A stretch of 64,000 nt of DNA from Candidatus Sulfotelmatobacter sp. (GTDB taxonomy: Bacteria > Eisenbacteria > RBG-16-71-46). This document shows positions 29,297 to 38,840 of the stretch, one piece after another (the stretch's first letter is position 1; each line of letters starts with the position of its first letter). A model generated the notes under the pieces. It saw only the letters and a list, made by a program, of their open reading frames with translations. It had not been told where the DNA came from and ran no database searches. Both the position numbers and the translations under genes were made by a program. The stretch is from contig DATKAB010000006.1 of assembly GCA_035498555.1 (NCBI GenBank), forward strand, positions 1 to 64,000, given 5' to 3'.

Positions 29297-31742
29297 CGGC
29301 CTCGAGCCGGATCCCTTCCGGATCGTGGATCTGAGCGCCGCGCCCGATGGCCTCGCGCGCCGCGGTGCCCAGCGCGCGCTGCAGCAGACTCGGTCGCGGC
29401 CGGCGCAGCTCGAGCGGCTCGATCTTCTGCCCCTCAGGAATCCCGGCCAGCTTGCGCGCGTGGGCGATCGCCTGATCGAGGCCGCCGATCTCGTCGATCA
29501 GCCCGCGCTCGAGCGCGTCATCCCCGAGCCACACCCGGCCCTGCGCCACTTCCAGCACCCGTTCGCGCGGCAGCTTGCGCGCCGCCGCCACCTTGTCGAT
29601 GAACTCGTCGTACGAGCGACGGATCGACGAGTCGGCGCTGGCCTGGAGCTCGGCGTCCCAGTCCTGATTGAACGAGCCGCCGCGCATGAAGGCGCCGCGC
29701 TCGATCGCCTGCTGCCTGACGCCCTGCTTCGCGTAGAAGCCCTCGAGCGACGGATGCGTGAACACCACGCCAATCGAGCCGGTGCGCGTGGCGCGGTCGG
29801 CGAAGATCCGATCGGCGGGAAGCGCGATGTAGTAGCCGCCGCTCGCTCCGAGCAGTCCCATCGAGACCACCAGCGGCTTCCGGGTCTCGCGCTTGAGATG
29901 CTGGAGTGCGTGGTAGATGAGATTCGAGGCCAGCATCTCGCCGCCCGGGCTGTCGATGCGCAGCACCACCGCGCCGACGTCGGGCGCGCGGAACGCGGTG
30001 TGGAGCTGGCGGGCCAGCGTGCTCGAGCCGAGCGTCCCGCCTTCGAGCAGATCGTTGCCGCTGTCGCCCGACTCGATCGCGCCGGTCGCGTAGACGATCG
30101 CGATGCCGCGCGGGACGCGCCACTCACGGCGTGCCGGCGGATGCTGGTCGAGCGCTACGGCGCGCGCCGCGCGCCCGAGCTTCGCCAGCCGCTGGAGCTC
30201 GGCGAGCGCCTGCTCGCGATAGCCGACGGAATCGATCACGCCGGCCTTCTGCAGCTCGGCCGAGCTCCACTGGCGGCCGTCGAGCAGGGCTTCGAGCCGC
30301 GCGCGATCGATGTGGCGCGCGTCGCTCACCGTGGCGACGAACGACTCCTGCACCTGGTCGAGCAGGTGCTCGATCGCCTCGCGATCGGGCGCGGGCATCG
30401 AGTCCACGCTGTAGTTGCGATAAGCCGACTTGTACTGGCCGATCGACGAGCGATCCACGCGCACCCCCCAGCGCGCGAGCAGGCCTCGGTAGTAGCGCTC
30501 CTCGATGCGCAGTCCGAGCTGCCAGAACAGCGCGCTTTCGCTCGCGAACACCCGATCGCACGCCGAAGCCAGCAGCAGATCGCCGCGGCCGCCGCCCTCT
30601 TCCAGGTAGGCGACCACCGGCTTGCCGGCCGCGCGCAGCCGGCTGAGGCGCGGGCGAAGCTCTTCGATCGCCGCCGAGTTGCGCGCCCCGCCGAGGTCGA
30701 GCAGCACGCCACGCGTCAGCGGATCCTCCAGCGCGCGGTCGAGCTGGCGGCGAACCGGATCGATCGAGGTCTGGCCGTTCAGGCCGCCGAGCAGCGAGAT
30801 CTCGGTGAGATCCTCGTCGCCCAGCGAGCCGGTCACCGTCAGGTGCGCGACGCGCTTCGCGGTCGGGGGAATGAGCCGCGTCGGCTCTTCGCCGGAGTGG
30901 AACGACAGCGAATAGGTGGTCCAGTCGGCCCGCTCGGAGCGGGGCGCGACGCCGGCGATGGTCGGCGGGCTGCTCGAGGGGCCGGGGGAGAACGCCGCCG
31001 CGCCGCTCGCGCCGGGGAGCCGCAGCGTGAGGCCGACTTCGTAGCGATGGCTCCCCACGCCGCCGGCGGTGATCACGACGCCTGAAAGCAGCTCGAGGTC
31101 GCCCCCCCAGCGCCATTGCCGATCGTCCTTCGGCGCAGCTTCGGGGATGACGCGATCGGCGAAGAGCGTGAGGCGCGTGCCGACGGTGTGCGCCGCCGCG
31201 CCCTCGAGCGCGAGCGGTCGAATCGCCGCGCCCACGGTGTACTCGCGATTCAGCACCACGCCGCCGGCGTGAGGCTGGAACAGATGGTCCACGGTGGCGC
31301 CGAGCGACAGCCACGGCGCCGGGCGCGACAGCGCGCCGACGCGGCTGTCCGCGTACTCGGGCGCGGCGAGATCGGGGCCCGCCCACTCCGGCGACCAACC
31401 AAGTCGGAACAACGGCGAGCCGCCGGCCAGCGAGAAGCCGAAGCGCTGCTCCACGTTGACGTGGCGCGTATAGCGAAGGCCGAATCCATGAATCGCGCCG
31501 AGCGCGTCGCAGGTGACGTCGTTTCCGAACTCGTCGCGCGTGTAGTCGAGCAACAGCTCGCCGGGATGGCGCAGCCCGACCAGCGCCGGATTGAAGATCG
31601 TGCCGAGCGCGCCGTCGGCGGTGGCGACGCCTTCGAAGCCGGTGCGCGGAAACTCCGCCGCCCTCGCGGGGCGCGACGCGCCGAGCACGACCAGCGCCAG
31701 TCCGACCGAGAGGGCGCGACAGCGGGCGCCGGTTCCGCGCAT
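29277..31742 (-). CDS. sppA: signal peptide peptidase SppA with barrel-like N-terminal domain
   Basis: The 821-residue protein is longer than E. coli SppA (618). A signal peptide (1-27) leads into about 270 residues of alternating strands (GFGLRYTRHVNVEQRFGFSL, LSLGATVDHLF) that look like an outer-membrane or periplasmic barrel-type domain. Two S49 repeats follow: the first holds the general base Lys438 in IGQYKSAYRNY, the second the nucleophile Ser634 in LLGASGGYYIALPAD, as in E. coli (Lys209, Ser409). It should degrade cleaved signal peptides or membrane fragments. The ATG at 31742 is 4 nt after the endonuclease III stop. Confidence 0.88.
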   Translation of the reverse strand: MRGTGARCRALSVGLALVVLGASRPARAAEFPRTGFEGVATADGALGTIFNPALVGLRHPGELLLDYTRDEFGNDVTCDALGAIHGFGLRYTRHVNVEQRFGFSLAGGSPLFRLGWSPEWAGPDLAAPEYADSRVGALSRPAPWLSLGATVDHLFQPHAGGVVLNREYTVGAAIRPLALEGAAAHTVGTRLTLFADRVIPEAAPKDDRQWRWGGDLELLSGVVITAGGVGSHRYEVGLTLRLPGASGAAAFSPGPSSSPPTIAGVAPRSERADWTTYSLSFHSGEEPTRLIPPTAKRVAHLTVTGSLGDEDLTEISLLGGLNGQTSIDPVRRQLDRALEDPLTRGVLLDLGGARNSAAIEELRPRLSRLRAAGKPVVAYLEEGGGRGDLLLASACDRVFASESALFWQLGLRIEERYYRGLLARWGVRVDRSSIGQYKSAYRNYSVDSMPAPDREAIEHLLDQVQESFVATVSDARHIDRARLEALLDGRQWSSAELQKAGVIDSVGYREQALAELQRLAKLGRAARAVALDQHPPARREWRVPRGIAIVYATGAIESGDSGNDLLEGGTLGSSTLARQLHTAFRAPDVGAVVLRIDSPGGEMLASNLIYHALQHLKRETRKPLVVSMGLLGASGGYYIALPADRIFADRATRTGSIGVVFTHPSLEGFYAKQGVRQQAIERGAFMRGGSFNQDWDAELQASADSSIRRSYDEFIDKVAAARKLPRERVLEVAQGRVWLGDDALERGLIDEIGGLDQAIAHARKLAGIPEGQKIEPLELRRPRPSLLQRALGTAAREAIGRGAQIHDPEGIRLEADDDLAF

Positions 31743-31746
31743 CGCG

Positions 31747-32562
31747 CTACTGCGAGACGGTGACGCCGATCCGCGGGCAGTAGGCCGCGATCGGACAGCT
31801 CGAGCAGCGCGGCTTGCGCGCGTTGCAGACACGGCGGCCGTGCAGGATCAGCCAGTGCGAGAACAGCGTCCAGCGCTCCCTGGGAATGACCGGCATGAGC
31901 GCGAACTCGATCTTCACCGGGTCCTTCTCGCGCGTGAGCCCGAGCCGGTGAGAGAGCCGCGCGACATGCGTGTCCACCACCAGCCCGGGAATGCCGAAGG
32001 CGTTGCCGAGCACCACGTTCGCAGTCTTGCGGCCGACGCCGTGCAGCGCGGTCAGTTCCTCGAGCGTCCTCGGCACCTCGCCGCCGTGCTTCGACACGAT
32101 GTCCGCGCAGCACGCGCGGATCGCCTTCGCCTTGTTGCGATAGAAGCCCGTCGAGCGGATGACTTCCTCGAGCTCGGCCTGGGGGGCTCTCGCCAGCGCC
32201 TCGGCGTCGGGATACTTCGCGAACAACCCCGGCGTCACCATGTTCACCCGCTCGTCGGTGCACTGCGCGGAGAGAATGGTCGCGATCAGGAGCTGGAGCG
32301 GGGTGTTGAATCGCAGCTCGGTCCCGGCGTCCGGGTAGAGCGAGTGCAGCTCCTCGAGGATCGACGTGACGCGCGCGGGATCGGGCGGGACGAAACGGCG
32401 ACCCGCGCGCGAACCATGCGCGCGGCGCGACGCGGAGGGCGCCGCGCGCTTGGCGCTGGCGCGCGCCTGGCGCCGTCCCGGCGTCGCGCGCGGCCGGCCG
32501 CGCCCGGGAACGCTGGATCTGCGCGACGGTTTCTGGCGCGAACGCGGGGACTTTCGAGGCAT
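31747..32562 (-). CDS. nth: endonuclease III, DNA glycosylase/AP lyase
   Basis: The 271-residue protein removes oxidised pyrimidines in base-excision repair. The helix-hairpin-helix reads LHGVGRKTANVVLG with catalytic Lys179, and the GPD Asp is Asp197 in GLVVDTHVARLS. The C-terminal [4Fe-4S] cluster ligands are Cys246, Cys253, Cys256 and Cys262, spaced C-x6-C-x2-C-x5-C as in E. coli Nth. An unusual Arg/Lys/Pro/Ser-rich N-terminal extension of about 55 residues, absent from E. coli Nth, may bind DNA non-specifically. It is first in a leftward unit with sppA and the three membrane paralogs, a link that is probably only transcriptional. Confidence 0.93.
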   Translation of the reverse strand: MPRKSPRSRQKPSRRSSVPGRGRPRATPGRRQARASAKRAAPSASRRAHGSRAGRRFVPPDPARVTSILEELHSLYPDAGTELRFNTPLQLLIATILSAQCTDERVNMVTPGLFAKYPDAEALARAPQAELEEVIRSTGFYRNKAKAIRACCADIVSKHGGEVPRTLEELTALHGVGRKTANVVLGNAFGIPGLVVDTHVARLSHRLGLTREKDPVKIEFALMPVIPRERWTLFSHWLILHGRRVCNARKPRCSSCPIAAYCPRIGVTVSQ

Positions 32563-32662
32563 GGCCGCGCGAGACTAGTGGACGATCGGGTGGGCTTCAA
32601 GAACCCGCGCAGGATCGCCCGGCGCTCGGCGCGGCGGAGTCGCGTGCTACGCTCCGCGTTCC

Positions 32663-34774
32663 ATGGTGGCCTCTTCATCCTCCCCGCGACGCGGTGGCCG
32701 TCCAGCGGAATCGAAGAGTCGCGCCGCGAAGCCGGGCCGGCCGCGCGCGGCGCCGAGCTCCGCCCCCTCCCTGCCGGCGCGGCTCGACGCGCGGCTCGAT
32801 CGGCTTGGGCCGCGCGTGGTGGTGGTCGCGATCGCCCTGTACGCCCTGGTCTATTTGATCGTGTGCGCGATCAAGTACCGCGACTACCTCTACAAGGATT
32901 TCGATCTCGCGATCTTCGTTCAGGCCACCGATCGCATCCTGCACGGCACCACCTTCAGCTCGATTCGTGGCATGTCGTGGCTCGGCGACCATTCCTCGCT
33001 GGTGCTGTTTCTGCTCGCGCCGCTGTGGGCGGTGGCGCCCCATCCCTTCACCCTGCTCGCGGTGCAGACCCTGGCGCTCGCACTCGGCGCGTGGCCGCTC
33101 TACCGGCTGGCGCGGCGGACGCTGCCGGGCGGCACGCTGCCGGTGACCGTCGCGCTCCTCTATCTGATGTATCCGGCGGTCGGCTACACCAATCTGTTCG
33201 AATTCCATCCCGAGACGCTGGCGACCGGCGCCCTCCTCGCACTGCTCGACGCGTTCGACGCCGGGCGACTGCGCGCGGCGCTCCTGTGGGCCGCGTTGGC
33301 GTTGAGCTGCCGGGAAGACGTGGCGTTGCCGGTGATGGGGATCGCGGTGCTCGCCGCCCTGCCGGGACGGGCGCGCCGGGTCGCGTTCGCCGCCGGGCTC
33401 GCGGGTCTCGCGCTGCTCTCGATCGCCGTCACGTTCGCGTGGCTCAAGCCCACCTTCAATTCGGGCGAGGCGGAGTACGGGCGCATGTACGCGGCGTGGG
33501 GATCGACGCCGGCCAGCGCGATCCTCCATCTGCTCACGCATCCACTGCAGGCGCTGGCCGCGCTCACCGGCACGCCCGACAATCCGGGCGACACGCTCGC
33601 CAAGCGCGAGTATCCGCTCCACCTGCTGCTGCCGCTGCTGGGGCTGCCGCTGCTCGCGCCGCTCCAGCTCCTGCCTGCGCTGCCGGTGGTGCTGGAGCAC
33701 TTCTGGTCGGAGCGCCGGCCGCAGCACACCATCGTGTTCCAGTACACGGCGCTGGTGACGCCGTTTCTGATGAGCGCCACCGTGGCCGGCATGCGGCGCC
33801 TCGTCGACTGGCGGCGCGGCGCGGGGGCGCGGACGCCTCCGCCGTGGATCGCGCCGCTGGCGCTGATCGCTTCGGTCGCCTGCAACGTCCTGTTCGGGCC
33901 GCTGTTCGGGATGCACCTGCTGCAGCGCGTGCCGCGCAACGAAGCGATCGTCGCGCCGGAATACGAGCGCACGCTCGACCCCTATCGGGAACGCATGCTC
34001 GCCCGGGTGCCGCGCGAGGGCGGCGTGGTGGCCGGATTCGAGTTCCTGGCGCGGCTCGCGCGTCGCGACCAGATCTATTCGATCCACCACATCCTGACCG
34101 GCCGCTACACCTACTCCGACCGGCCCTATCCCATCCCCCGCGACGTGCGCGCGGTGCTCGCCGACATGGCGGGACAGATCCCCAACCTGCGTTTCGACTC
34201 GGGCCAGAGAATGGGGCGGCTGCTGTCCGAGAACGATCTGCATCCGGTGGATGCGGCGGGCTCGCTGCTGCTGTTCCTGCGCGGGGCGCGCGACAGCGTG
34301 CCGTTGCTGCGCTACCTGCCGCCGCGGCCCGACACTTCGGCCGCCTTCATCACCGACGGCCAGCTCGCCTTCTACGACGCCGACCCGCTGCCCGACTCGG
34401 TGGCGCGCGGCGCGCTGCTGCCGATTCGCACGCGCTGGCGCCGGGTGGGACCCGCCACCCGCCAGTACCTGATGCAGGTGCGCGTCTATCACGAGGGCGA
34501 TTTCACGCGTGCCGCCTACGGCCGCAATCGCCCGATCGCCTACGGCCTGCTGCCGCTCGCCGACTGGCCGGCGGATTCGCTGGTCGAGGAGACCTATCGG
34601 CTCGAGATGTCGACGATTCTCACGCCCGGCGTCTATCGCGTCGCGCTCCTGCCGCAGGCCGAGGATTCGCTCGCGCACCCGGTCGGTTCCCAGTACAGCA
34701 TGCGGCACCCCTACGAAGGCGGAGAGATCGTCAATCTCGGCACGGTGCGCGTGTTCGAGGACCGCGGGCATTGA
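32663..34774 (+). CDS. DUF2079 membrane protein, tandem copy A
   Basis: The 703-residue product has a basic N-terminal tail (about 50 residues), around ten transmembrane helices, and a C-terminal soluble domain of about 200 residues. DUF2079 signatures are clear: YLYKDFDLAIFVQATDRILH, SWLGDHSSLVLFLLAPLW, LFEFHPETLATGALLA and SCREDVALPVMG. The tail (LAFYDADPLPDSVARGALLP, then VGPATRQYLMQVRVYHEGDF) looks like a beta-sandwich also found behind GT-C glycosyltransferases. The family is thought to include GT-C-type enzymes, but its reaction is unknown. Divergent from nth across 100 nt and coupled to copy B. Confidence 0.82.
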   Translation: MVASSSSPRRGGRPAESKSRAAKPGRPRAAPSSAPSLPARLDARLDRLGPRVVVVAIALYALVYLIVCAIKYRDYLYKDFDLAIFVQATDRILHGTTFSSIRGMSWLGDHSSLVLFLLAPLWAVAPHPFTLLAVQTLALALGAWPLYRLARRTLPGGTLPVTVALLYLMYPAVGYTNLFEFHPETLATGALLALLDAFDAGRLRAALLWAALALSCREDVALPVMGIAVLAALPGRARRVAFAAGLAGLALLSIAVTFAWLKPTFNSGEAEYGRMYAAWGSTPASAILHLLTHPLQALAALTGTPDNPGDTLAKREYPLHLLLPLLGLPLLAPLQLLPALPVVLEHFWSERRPQHTIVFQYTALVTPFLMSATVAGMRRLVDWRRGAGARTPPPWIAPLALIASVACNVLFGPLFGMHLLQRVPRNEAIVAPEYERTLDPYRERMLARVPREGGVVAGFEFLARLARRDQIYSIHHILTGRYTYSDRPYPIPRDVRAVLADMAGQIPNLRFDSGQRMGRLLSENDLHPVDAAGSLLLFLRGARDSVPLLRYLPPRPDTSAAFITDGQLAFYDADPLPDSVARGALLPIRTRWRRVGPATRQYLMQVRVYHEGDFTRAAYGRNRPIAYGLLPLADWPADSLVEETYRLEMSTILTPGVYRVALLPQAEDSLAHPVGSQYSMRHPYEGGEIVNLGTVRVFEDRGH

Positions 34775-36720
34775 GCGAACGGCGCGGCTTCGCGATCGTG
34801 CTGGCGCTGATGGCGGCGCACGTTGCGCTCTACGAAACGCTGTCGGTGGTGAAGTTTCGCTACTACCTGTACCGCGACTTCGATCTCGCCATCTTCACGC
34901 AGGCCGTGAACGGGCTGCTGCATGGCACGGCCTTCAGCTCGATCCGCGGCATGAACTGGCTCGGCGATCACAGCTCCCTGATCCTCATTCCTCTCGCGCC
35001 CCTGTTCCTGATCGCGCCCCATGCGCTGACGCTGCTCACCCTTCAGACCGTGGCGCTGGCACTCGGCGCGCTGCCGCTTTGGGCGTTGGCGCGCCGCGAG
35101 CTGCCGGGCGTGGCGCCGCCGTTGATCGCGGTCGCGCTCTATCTGCTCCATCCGGCGCTCGGCTATCTCAACCTGTTCGAGTTCCACCCCGAGACGCTCG
35201 CCACGCCGCTCCTCATTTGGTGCGCCTGCGAGCTGCGGGGTGGCTCGCCGCGCCGGGGGCTGTTCGCCGCCGCGCTGGCGCTGCTCGCACGCGAGGACGT
35301 GGCGCTGGCGATGCTGGGCCTCGCGGCGATCGTGGCCGTGGCGCCACGCCATCGCCAGCCGAAGCTCGCGGCGGCGCTCGCGCTGCTCGCGATCGCGAGC
35401 CTCGCTCTCAGCTTCGGCGTGCTGCGGCCGTGGCTGCAGGCCGGGCAGTCGGAGTACGGGCTGCTCTACGCGCGCTGGGGGGCGACTCCCGGCGCGCAGC
35501 TCCTGCAACTGATCACGCATCCGCTCGCGGCGCTCGCGGCGTTCTGGAGCACGCCCGGGAGTCCCGCCGACACCCTCGCCAAGCGCGAGTTCTGGCTGCA
35601 TCTCTTCCTGCCGGCGAGCGGCCTCGCGCTGCTCGCGCCGCTCTGGCTCCTGCCGTCGTTGCCGATCCTCGCCGAGCATCTGCTCTCCGAGCGCATCCAT
35701 CAGCACGCGATCGCGTTTCAGTACACCGCGCTGATCTTGCCGTGGATCAGCGTCGCCTCGGTGATCGGGCTCGGCGCGCTCACCCGCCGCGCTCGGGGGC
35801 GAGCCTGGCCGGGGGTTGCGGCGCTGCTGATCGCCCTCGCCTGCCAGTGGATGTTCGGACCCGTCATCGGCCACCGGCTCCTGCAGAGCCAGCCGCGCAA
35901 CGAAGCGATCTGGCCGGACGGCGAGGAACGCGCGATGAAACCCATTCGTGACGCGATGGTGGCGCGGTTGCCGCGAGCCGGAGCACTGGTCGCCGGCAAC
36001 GAGTTCCTGCCGGGGCTGGCGCTGCGCCCCGACGTGCATGCCGCGCGGCACGTGGTGACCGGACACTACACTGCTTCGACGCGTGCCTACCCGCCTCCGG
36101 TCGGGGTTCGCGCGTTGCTCGTGGACTTCTCGGCCGAGATCCCCTCGATGGACTTCGACGCCGGCCGCCGACTGCGTGCGTTCCTCACCGACAACGGATT
36201 GCGCCCGGTCGAAGCGGCGTCGGGAACGGTACTGATGCTCGCGGATACCGCGGACTCGCTCGAGCTCTACCGCGTCGGCGCGAGATTCTCGGGCGAACGA
36301 CTCGACCTCGTGGCCGACGACCAGCTGCGCTTCGTCGGCGCCGAGCGGCTCGATTCCGCGGTGGCGCGGGGCGGCCTGCTTCGGGTCGCCCTCTACTGGC
36401 AGCGCGTCGCGCCCGCCAATCGCCGCTACGTGGCCAAGCTCGTTTGGACACGTGACGGTCGAATCGTCTCCGACTCCCGTCCCTGGCCGCTGGGCTACGG
36501 AATCCTGCCGCCCGCCGACTGGCCGCTGGATTCGCTGGTTCGCGAAATCCACTCGGTGCTGGTGCCGCTCTCGCTCGCGCCGGGAAGCTACGTGCCGGCG
36601 TTTCGCCTCGCGGCCGTGGATTCGAGCGGGGAACAGAGCCCGACCTTCGTGCGCCCGCGTCCCGATGCGCCCGCCGAGCTCATGAACCTCGTGGGCCTGG
36701 GGCGGATCGTGGTGCGGTGA
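34771..36720 (+). CDS. DUF2079 membrane protein, tandem copy B
   Basis: The chosen start is TTG 34771, which overlaps the stop of copy A (TTGA) and opens a 649-residue frame; an ATG at about 34810 is the alternative. The same blocks as in copy A appear: YLYRDFDLAIFTQAVNGLLH, NWLGDHSSLILIPLAPLF, LFEFHPETLATPLL and LAREDVALAMLG, again with a beta-sandwich-like tail (RVAPANRRYVAKLVWTRDGR, then GYGILPPADWPLDSLV). The two copies clearly arose by duplication, and both keep the likely catalytic Asp and Glu/His positions. A divergent-substrate pair is plausible. Confidence 0.82.
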   Translation: MSERRGFAIVLALMAAHVALYETLSVVKFRYYLYRDFDLAIFTQAVNGLLHGTAFSSIRGMNWLGDHSSLILIPLAPLFLIAPHALTLLTLQTVALALGALPLWALARRELPGVAPPLIAVALYLLHPALGYLNLFEFHPETLATPLLIWCACELRGGSPRRGLFAAALALLAREDVALAMLGLAAIVAVAPRHRQPKLAAALALLAIASLALSFGVLRPWLQAGQSEYGLLYARWGATPGAQLLQLITHPLAALAAFWSTPGSPADTLAKREFWLHLFLPASGLALLAPLWLLPSLPILAEHLLSERIHQHAIAFQYTALILPWISVASVIGLGALTRRARGRAWPGVAALLIALACQWMFGPVIGHRLLQSQPRNEAIWPDGEERAMKPIRDAMVARLPRAGALVAGNEFLPGLALRPDVHAARHVVTGHYTASTRAYPPPVGVRALLVDFSAEIPSMDFDAGRRLRAFLTDNGLRPVEAASGTVLMLADTADSLELYRVGARFSGERLDLVADDQLRFVGAERLDSAVARGGLLRVALYWQRVAPANRRYVAKLVWTRDGRIVSDSRPWPLGYGILPPADWPLDSLVREIHSVLVPLSLAPGSYVPAFRLAAVDSSGEQSPTFVRPRPDAPAELMNLVGLGRIVVR

Positions 36721-36787
36721 CGCGGCCGCCCGGCTCGCTGCGCTCGCGACCCGGGGCGGGGGATCTCCCCGCGCGCGGAAACGAATC

Positions 36788-36817
36788 GGCGCCCCCGGTC
36801 GTCGTGCCGGGGGCGCC
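36788..36817. terminator. bidirectional terminator-like hairpin
   Basis: An 11-bp perfect stem (GGCGCCCCCGG with CCGGGGGCGCC) and an 8-nt loop sit between the convergent DUF2079 copy B and the leftward gene ending at 36845. T-rich tracts are weak on both sides, so termination may be partly Rho-dependent or imperfect. Confidence 0.6.
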
Positions 36818-36844
36818 GTGGCCATCGATCGTTTCAGCGAGCGG

Positions 36845-37726
36845 CTAGAAGCCCCATTGGAGACCGCCGCGCACGCCGGTGCCGTTGGCGTTCACCACTT
36901 CTCGATAGTTGGTGCCGTCGAGCGCGGTCAGATTGCGCGAGGGCGAGCTCTGATTCATGAACGCCTCGCCGGTGATGCGCAGCTGCTTCGAGAGCGCAAG
37001 TCCGAGACCTCCCCACGCCTGCCAGCCCCAGCCTCCGAAGGTCGCGTTGTAGGAAGTGTTGTTGGCGTAGTCGTTGGAGTTCAGGAACAACATCTCGTAC
37101 CCGCCGGCGATTCCCGCGTAGGGAACCAGGACCATGTTGCTGCCGCCGCTCAGCTGCAGGAACGCCAGGATCGGAACCAGATCCGAGTTGGCGCTCGCCA
37201 GCACGCGCTGCGGCGTGATGGTGGTGCCGGCCTGAGTGAACGGATTGCCCGCGAGCGTGGTCTGGTTCTGCGAGCGATGCGACCACTCGGCCATGCCGCC
37301 GATCTGCACGTGCGGATCGAATTGCGGGCCGCCGCGCAGCGCGACATCGAAGCTGTTGTTGCCGCCCGCGTCGGGCTGGTAGAAGCCGCCGAGGATCGAC
37401 ATCGGCACCGGAGTCGCGGGCCCGTGCGTGCTGGTCGAGGGATACGGGCGCGGCGTGTAAGGACGGGGCGAGTAGTGGATGTATCCGCTGGTCGGAACGA
37501 ACACCATGCGACCGTAGGCGTGATACCCGCCGTAGCCGTAGGGACGGTATTCGTAGGCCGGCCGCACCTGCGGAAGCGGAACCTGAACGATGGTGGCGAC
37601 CGAAGGCGTGATCGTGAACATGCTGGCTTCGAGGGCGGTGGTCGGTGCGGTGAGCGATCCCGCCGACGAGGTCCCCGCGAGCGCGGCGACGAGCGCGAGC
37701 GGAGAGAGGGATCGGATGAGGCGCAT
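36845..37726 (-). CDS. secreted Tyr/Gly-rich barrel-like protein
   Basis: The ATG at 37726 has GGAG 8 nt upstream and opens a signal peptide (MRLIRSLSPLALVAALAGTS). The 293-residue product has a Pro/Tyr-rich segment (about 55-100, VRPAYEYRPYGYGGYHAYG, YSPRPYTPRPYP) and then strands with aromatic girdles such as FQLSGG-like repeats, NMVLVPYAGIAGGYEMLFLN, WQAWGGLGLALSKQLRIT, ending VRGGLQWGF with a terminal Phe. This suggests an outer-membrane barrel with a surface-exposed linker. Role unknown. It diverges from the LolA-like gene across 253 nt. Confidence 0.65.
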   Translation of the reverse strand: MRLIRSLSPLALVAALAGTSSAGSLTAPTTALEASMFTITPSVATIVQVPLPQVRPAYEYRPYGYGGYHAYGRMVFVPTSGYIHYSPRPYTPRPYPSTSTHGPATPVPMSILGGFYQPDAGGNNSFDVALRGGPQFDPHVQIGGMAEWSHRSQNQTTLAGNPFTQAGTTITPQRVLASANSDLVPILAFLQLSGGSNMVLVPYAGIAGGYEMLFLNSNDYANNTSYNATFGGWGWQAWGGLGLALSKQLRITGEAFMNQSSPSRNLTALDGTNYREVVNANGTGVRGGLQWGF

Positions 37727-37979
37727 GGCGTGCTCCACGAGATGGGGCGGCCGATCGAACTGCGTGACTACGACCGTATGAGGCATTCCCCGTGCCGGGT
37801 AACCTTCTTGCCTCTTCTGCCTAAATGATACTCCAAGCCGCGGCGAATATCGCTCGATTCCGTGCGCTCGCGGTCCATCGGCCGTCCCGGACGGTACGCG
37901 TCCGGGTGGTCCAAATGTCACGAACTGTTGCGGGCCCGCCGCACCCGATGCTAGCGTCCCGCACTCTTTCGGAGCCCGC

Positions 37980-38840
37980 ATGCCTCTGCCGCCGTCACTC
38001 GCGCCTCTTGTGATGCTCTCCGTGCTACTGGCGGCTACGCCTTCCACTTCGCCCCCTGCCGCCGGGCCGTCCTCTCCCACCCTGGCGGTCGAGGACACCA
38101 TGCACACGGCGGTGCCCGAGGTGCTCATCCGGGCCCCCCGCGTCACCTTGAACGAGATCCTGGACCGGGTGGCGCGCGGCGAGGCGCGCCGGGACTCCCT
38201 GATGCGGGATCAGACCTTCCTGTTCAGCGTTCGGGTGCTCTCGACCAGCCTGAACGGCTCGAAGCCTCCCGACCTGCTCGCCGAGACCGTGACCCGCGTT
38301 TACAAGAAGCGACCTGACAAGGTGCGCAGCCTGACCCTGCGGGAATGGCAGAAGAAACCCGACAAGAAGAAGGACGACGACCAGCCGGTCGACGTCAACT
38401 TCCGCTCGGATATGAGCGAGGAGATCGTCAACTTCGCGTTCCGGCCCGAAAATCGGCGCGACTTCAACTACCGGATCGTGGCCCGCGACCTGGTGGGAAA
38501 CCACCTCATCTACCGGATCGCGTTTCAGCCGCGATCTTCGGTGGACCCGCTGACCCCGAGCGGGCTGGTGTGGGTGGACACCAACGACTTCGTGATCGTC
38601 CGTCAGGAAGTGAACTTCGAACGTTCGCCGGTGCCGCTCCTGCTCAAGGGCATCCGCCGCATGGTGATCGAGCGCGTGCAGTCGGGCCCCTTCTGGGTGC
38701 TGGGGCGCGTGCTGATCCGGATCGAGCTGACCGTGCCGCTGCCGCAGATCGGCCGCGCGTTCGACGTCGCGATGCGTTTCGACCAGTACGCGATCAATAC
38801 CGGGCTCGCCGACTCGCTGTTCGTGGCGGCGAAGAAATGA
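37980..38840 (+). CDS. secreted LolA/LppX-like beta protein
   Basis: GGAG lies 5-8 nt before the ATG. The 286-residue product has a signal peptide (1-19) and a sheet-rich core (YRIAFQPRSSVDPLTPSGLV, WVDTNDFVIVRQEVNFERSP, IRIELTVPLPQIGRAFDVAM) with the half-barrel pattern of outer-membrane lipoprotein carrier-like folds (LolA, LppX, DUF4292/DUF5686 relatives). A charged helix-rich part (RRDSLMRDQTFLFSVRVLST) precedes it. It overlaps the next gene by 4 nt (ATGA). Together they may act in envelope assembly, but no direct homolog is claimed. Confidence 0.6.
   Translation: MPLPPSLAPLVMLSVLLAATPSTSPPAAGPSSPTLAVEDTMHTAVPEVLIRAPRVTLNEILDRVARGEARRDSLMRDQTFLFSVRVLSTSLNGSKPPDLLAETVTRVYKKRPDKVRSLTLREWQKKPDKKKDDDQPVDVNFRSDMSEEIVNFAFRPENRRDFNYRIVARDLVGNHLIYRIAFQPRSSVDPLTPSGLVWVDTNDFVIVRQEVNFERSPVPLLLKGIRRMVIERVQSGPFWVLGRVLIRIELTVPLPQIGRAFDVAMRFDQYAINTGLADSLFVAAKK

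Noticed and set aside
31591-34770. Very long open frame running into the second DUF2079 gene
   Set aside because: It overlaps sppA, nth and DUF2079 copy A on either strand, is rich in Arg/Ala/Pro, and has no domain. Only the part from 34771 is protein-like.
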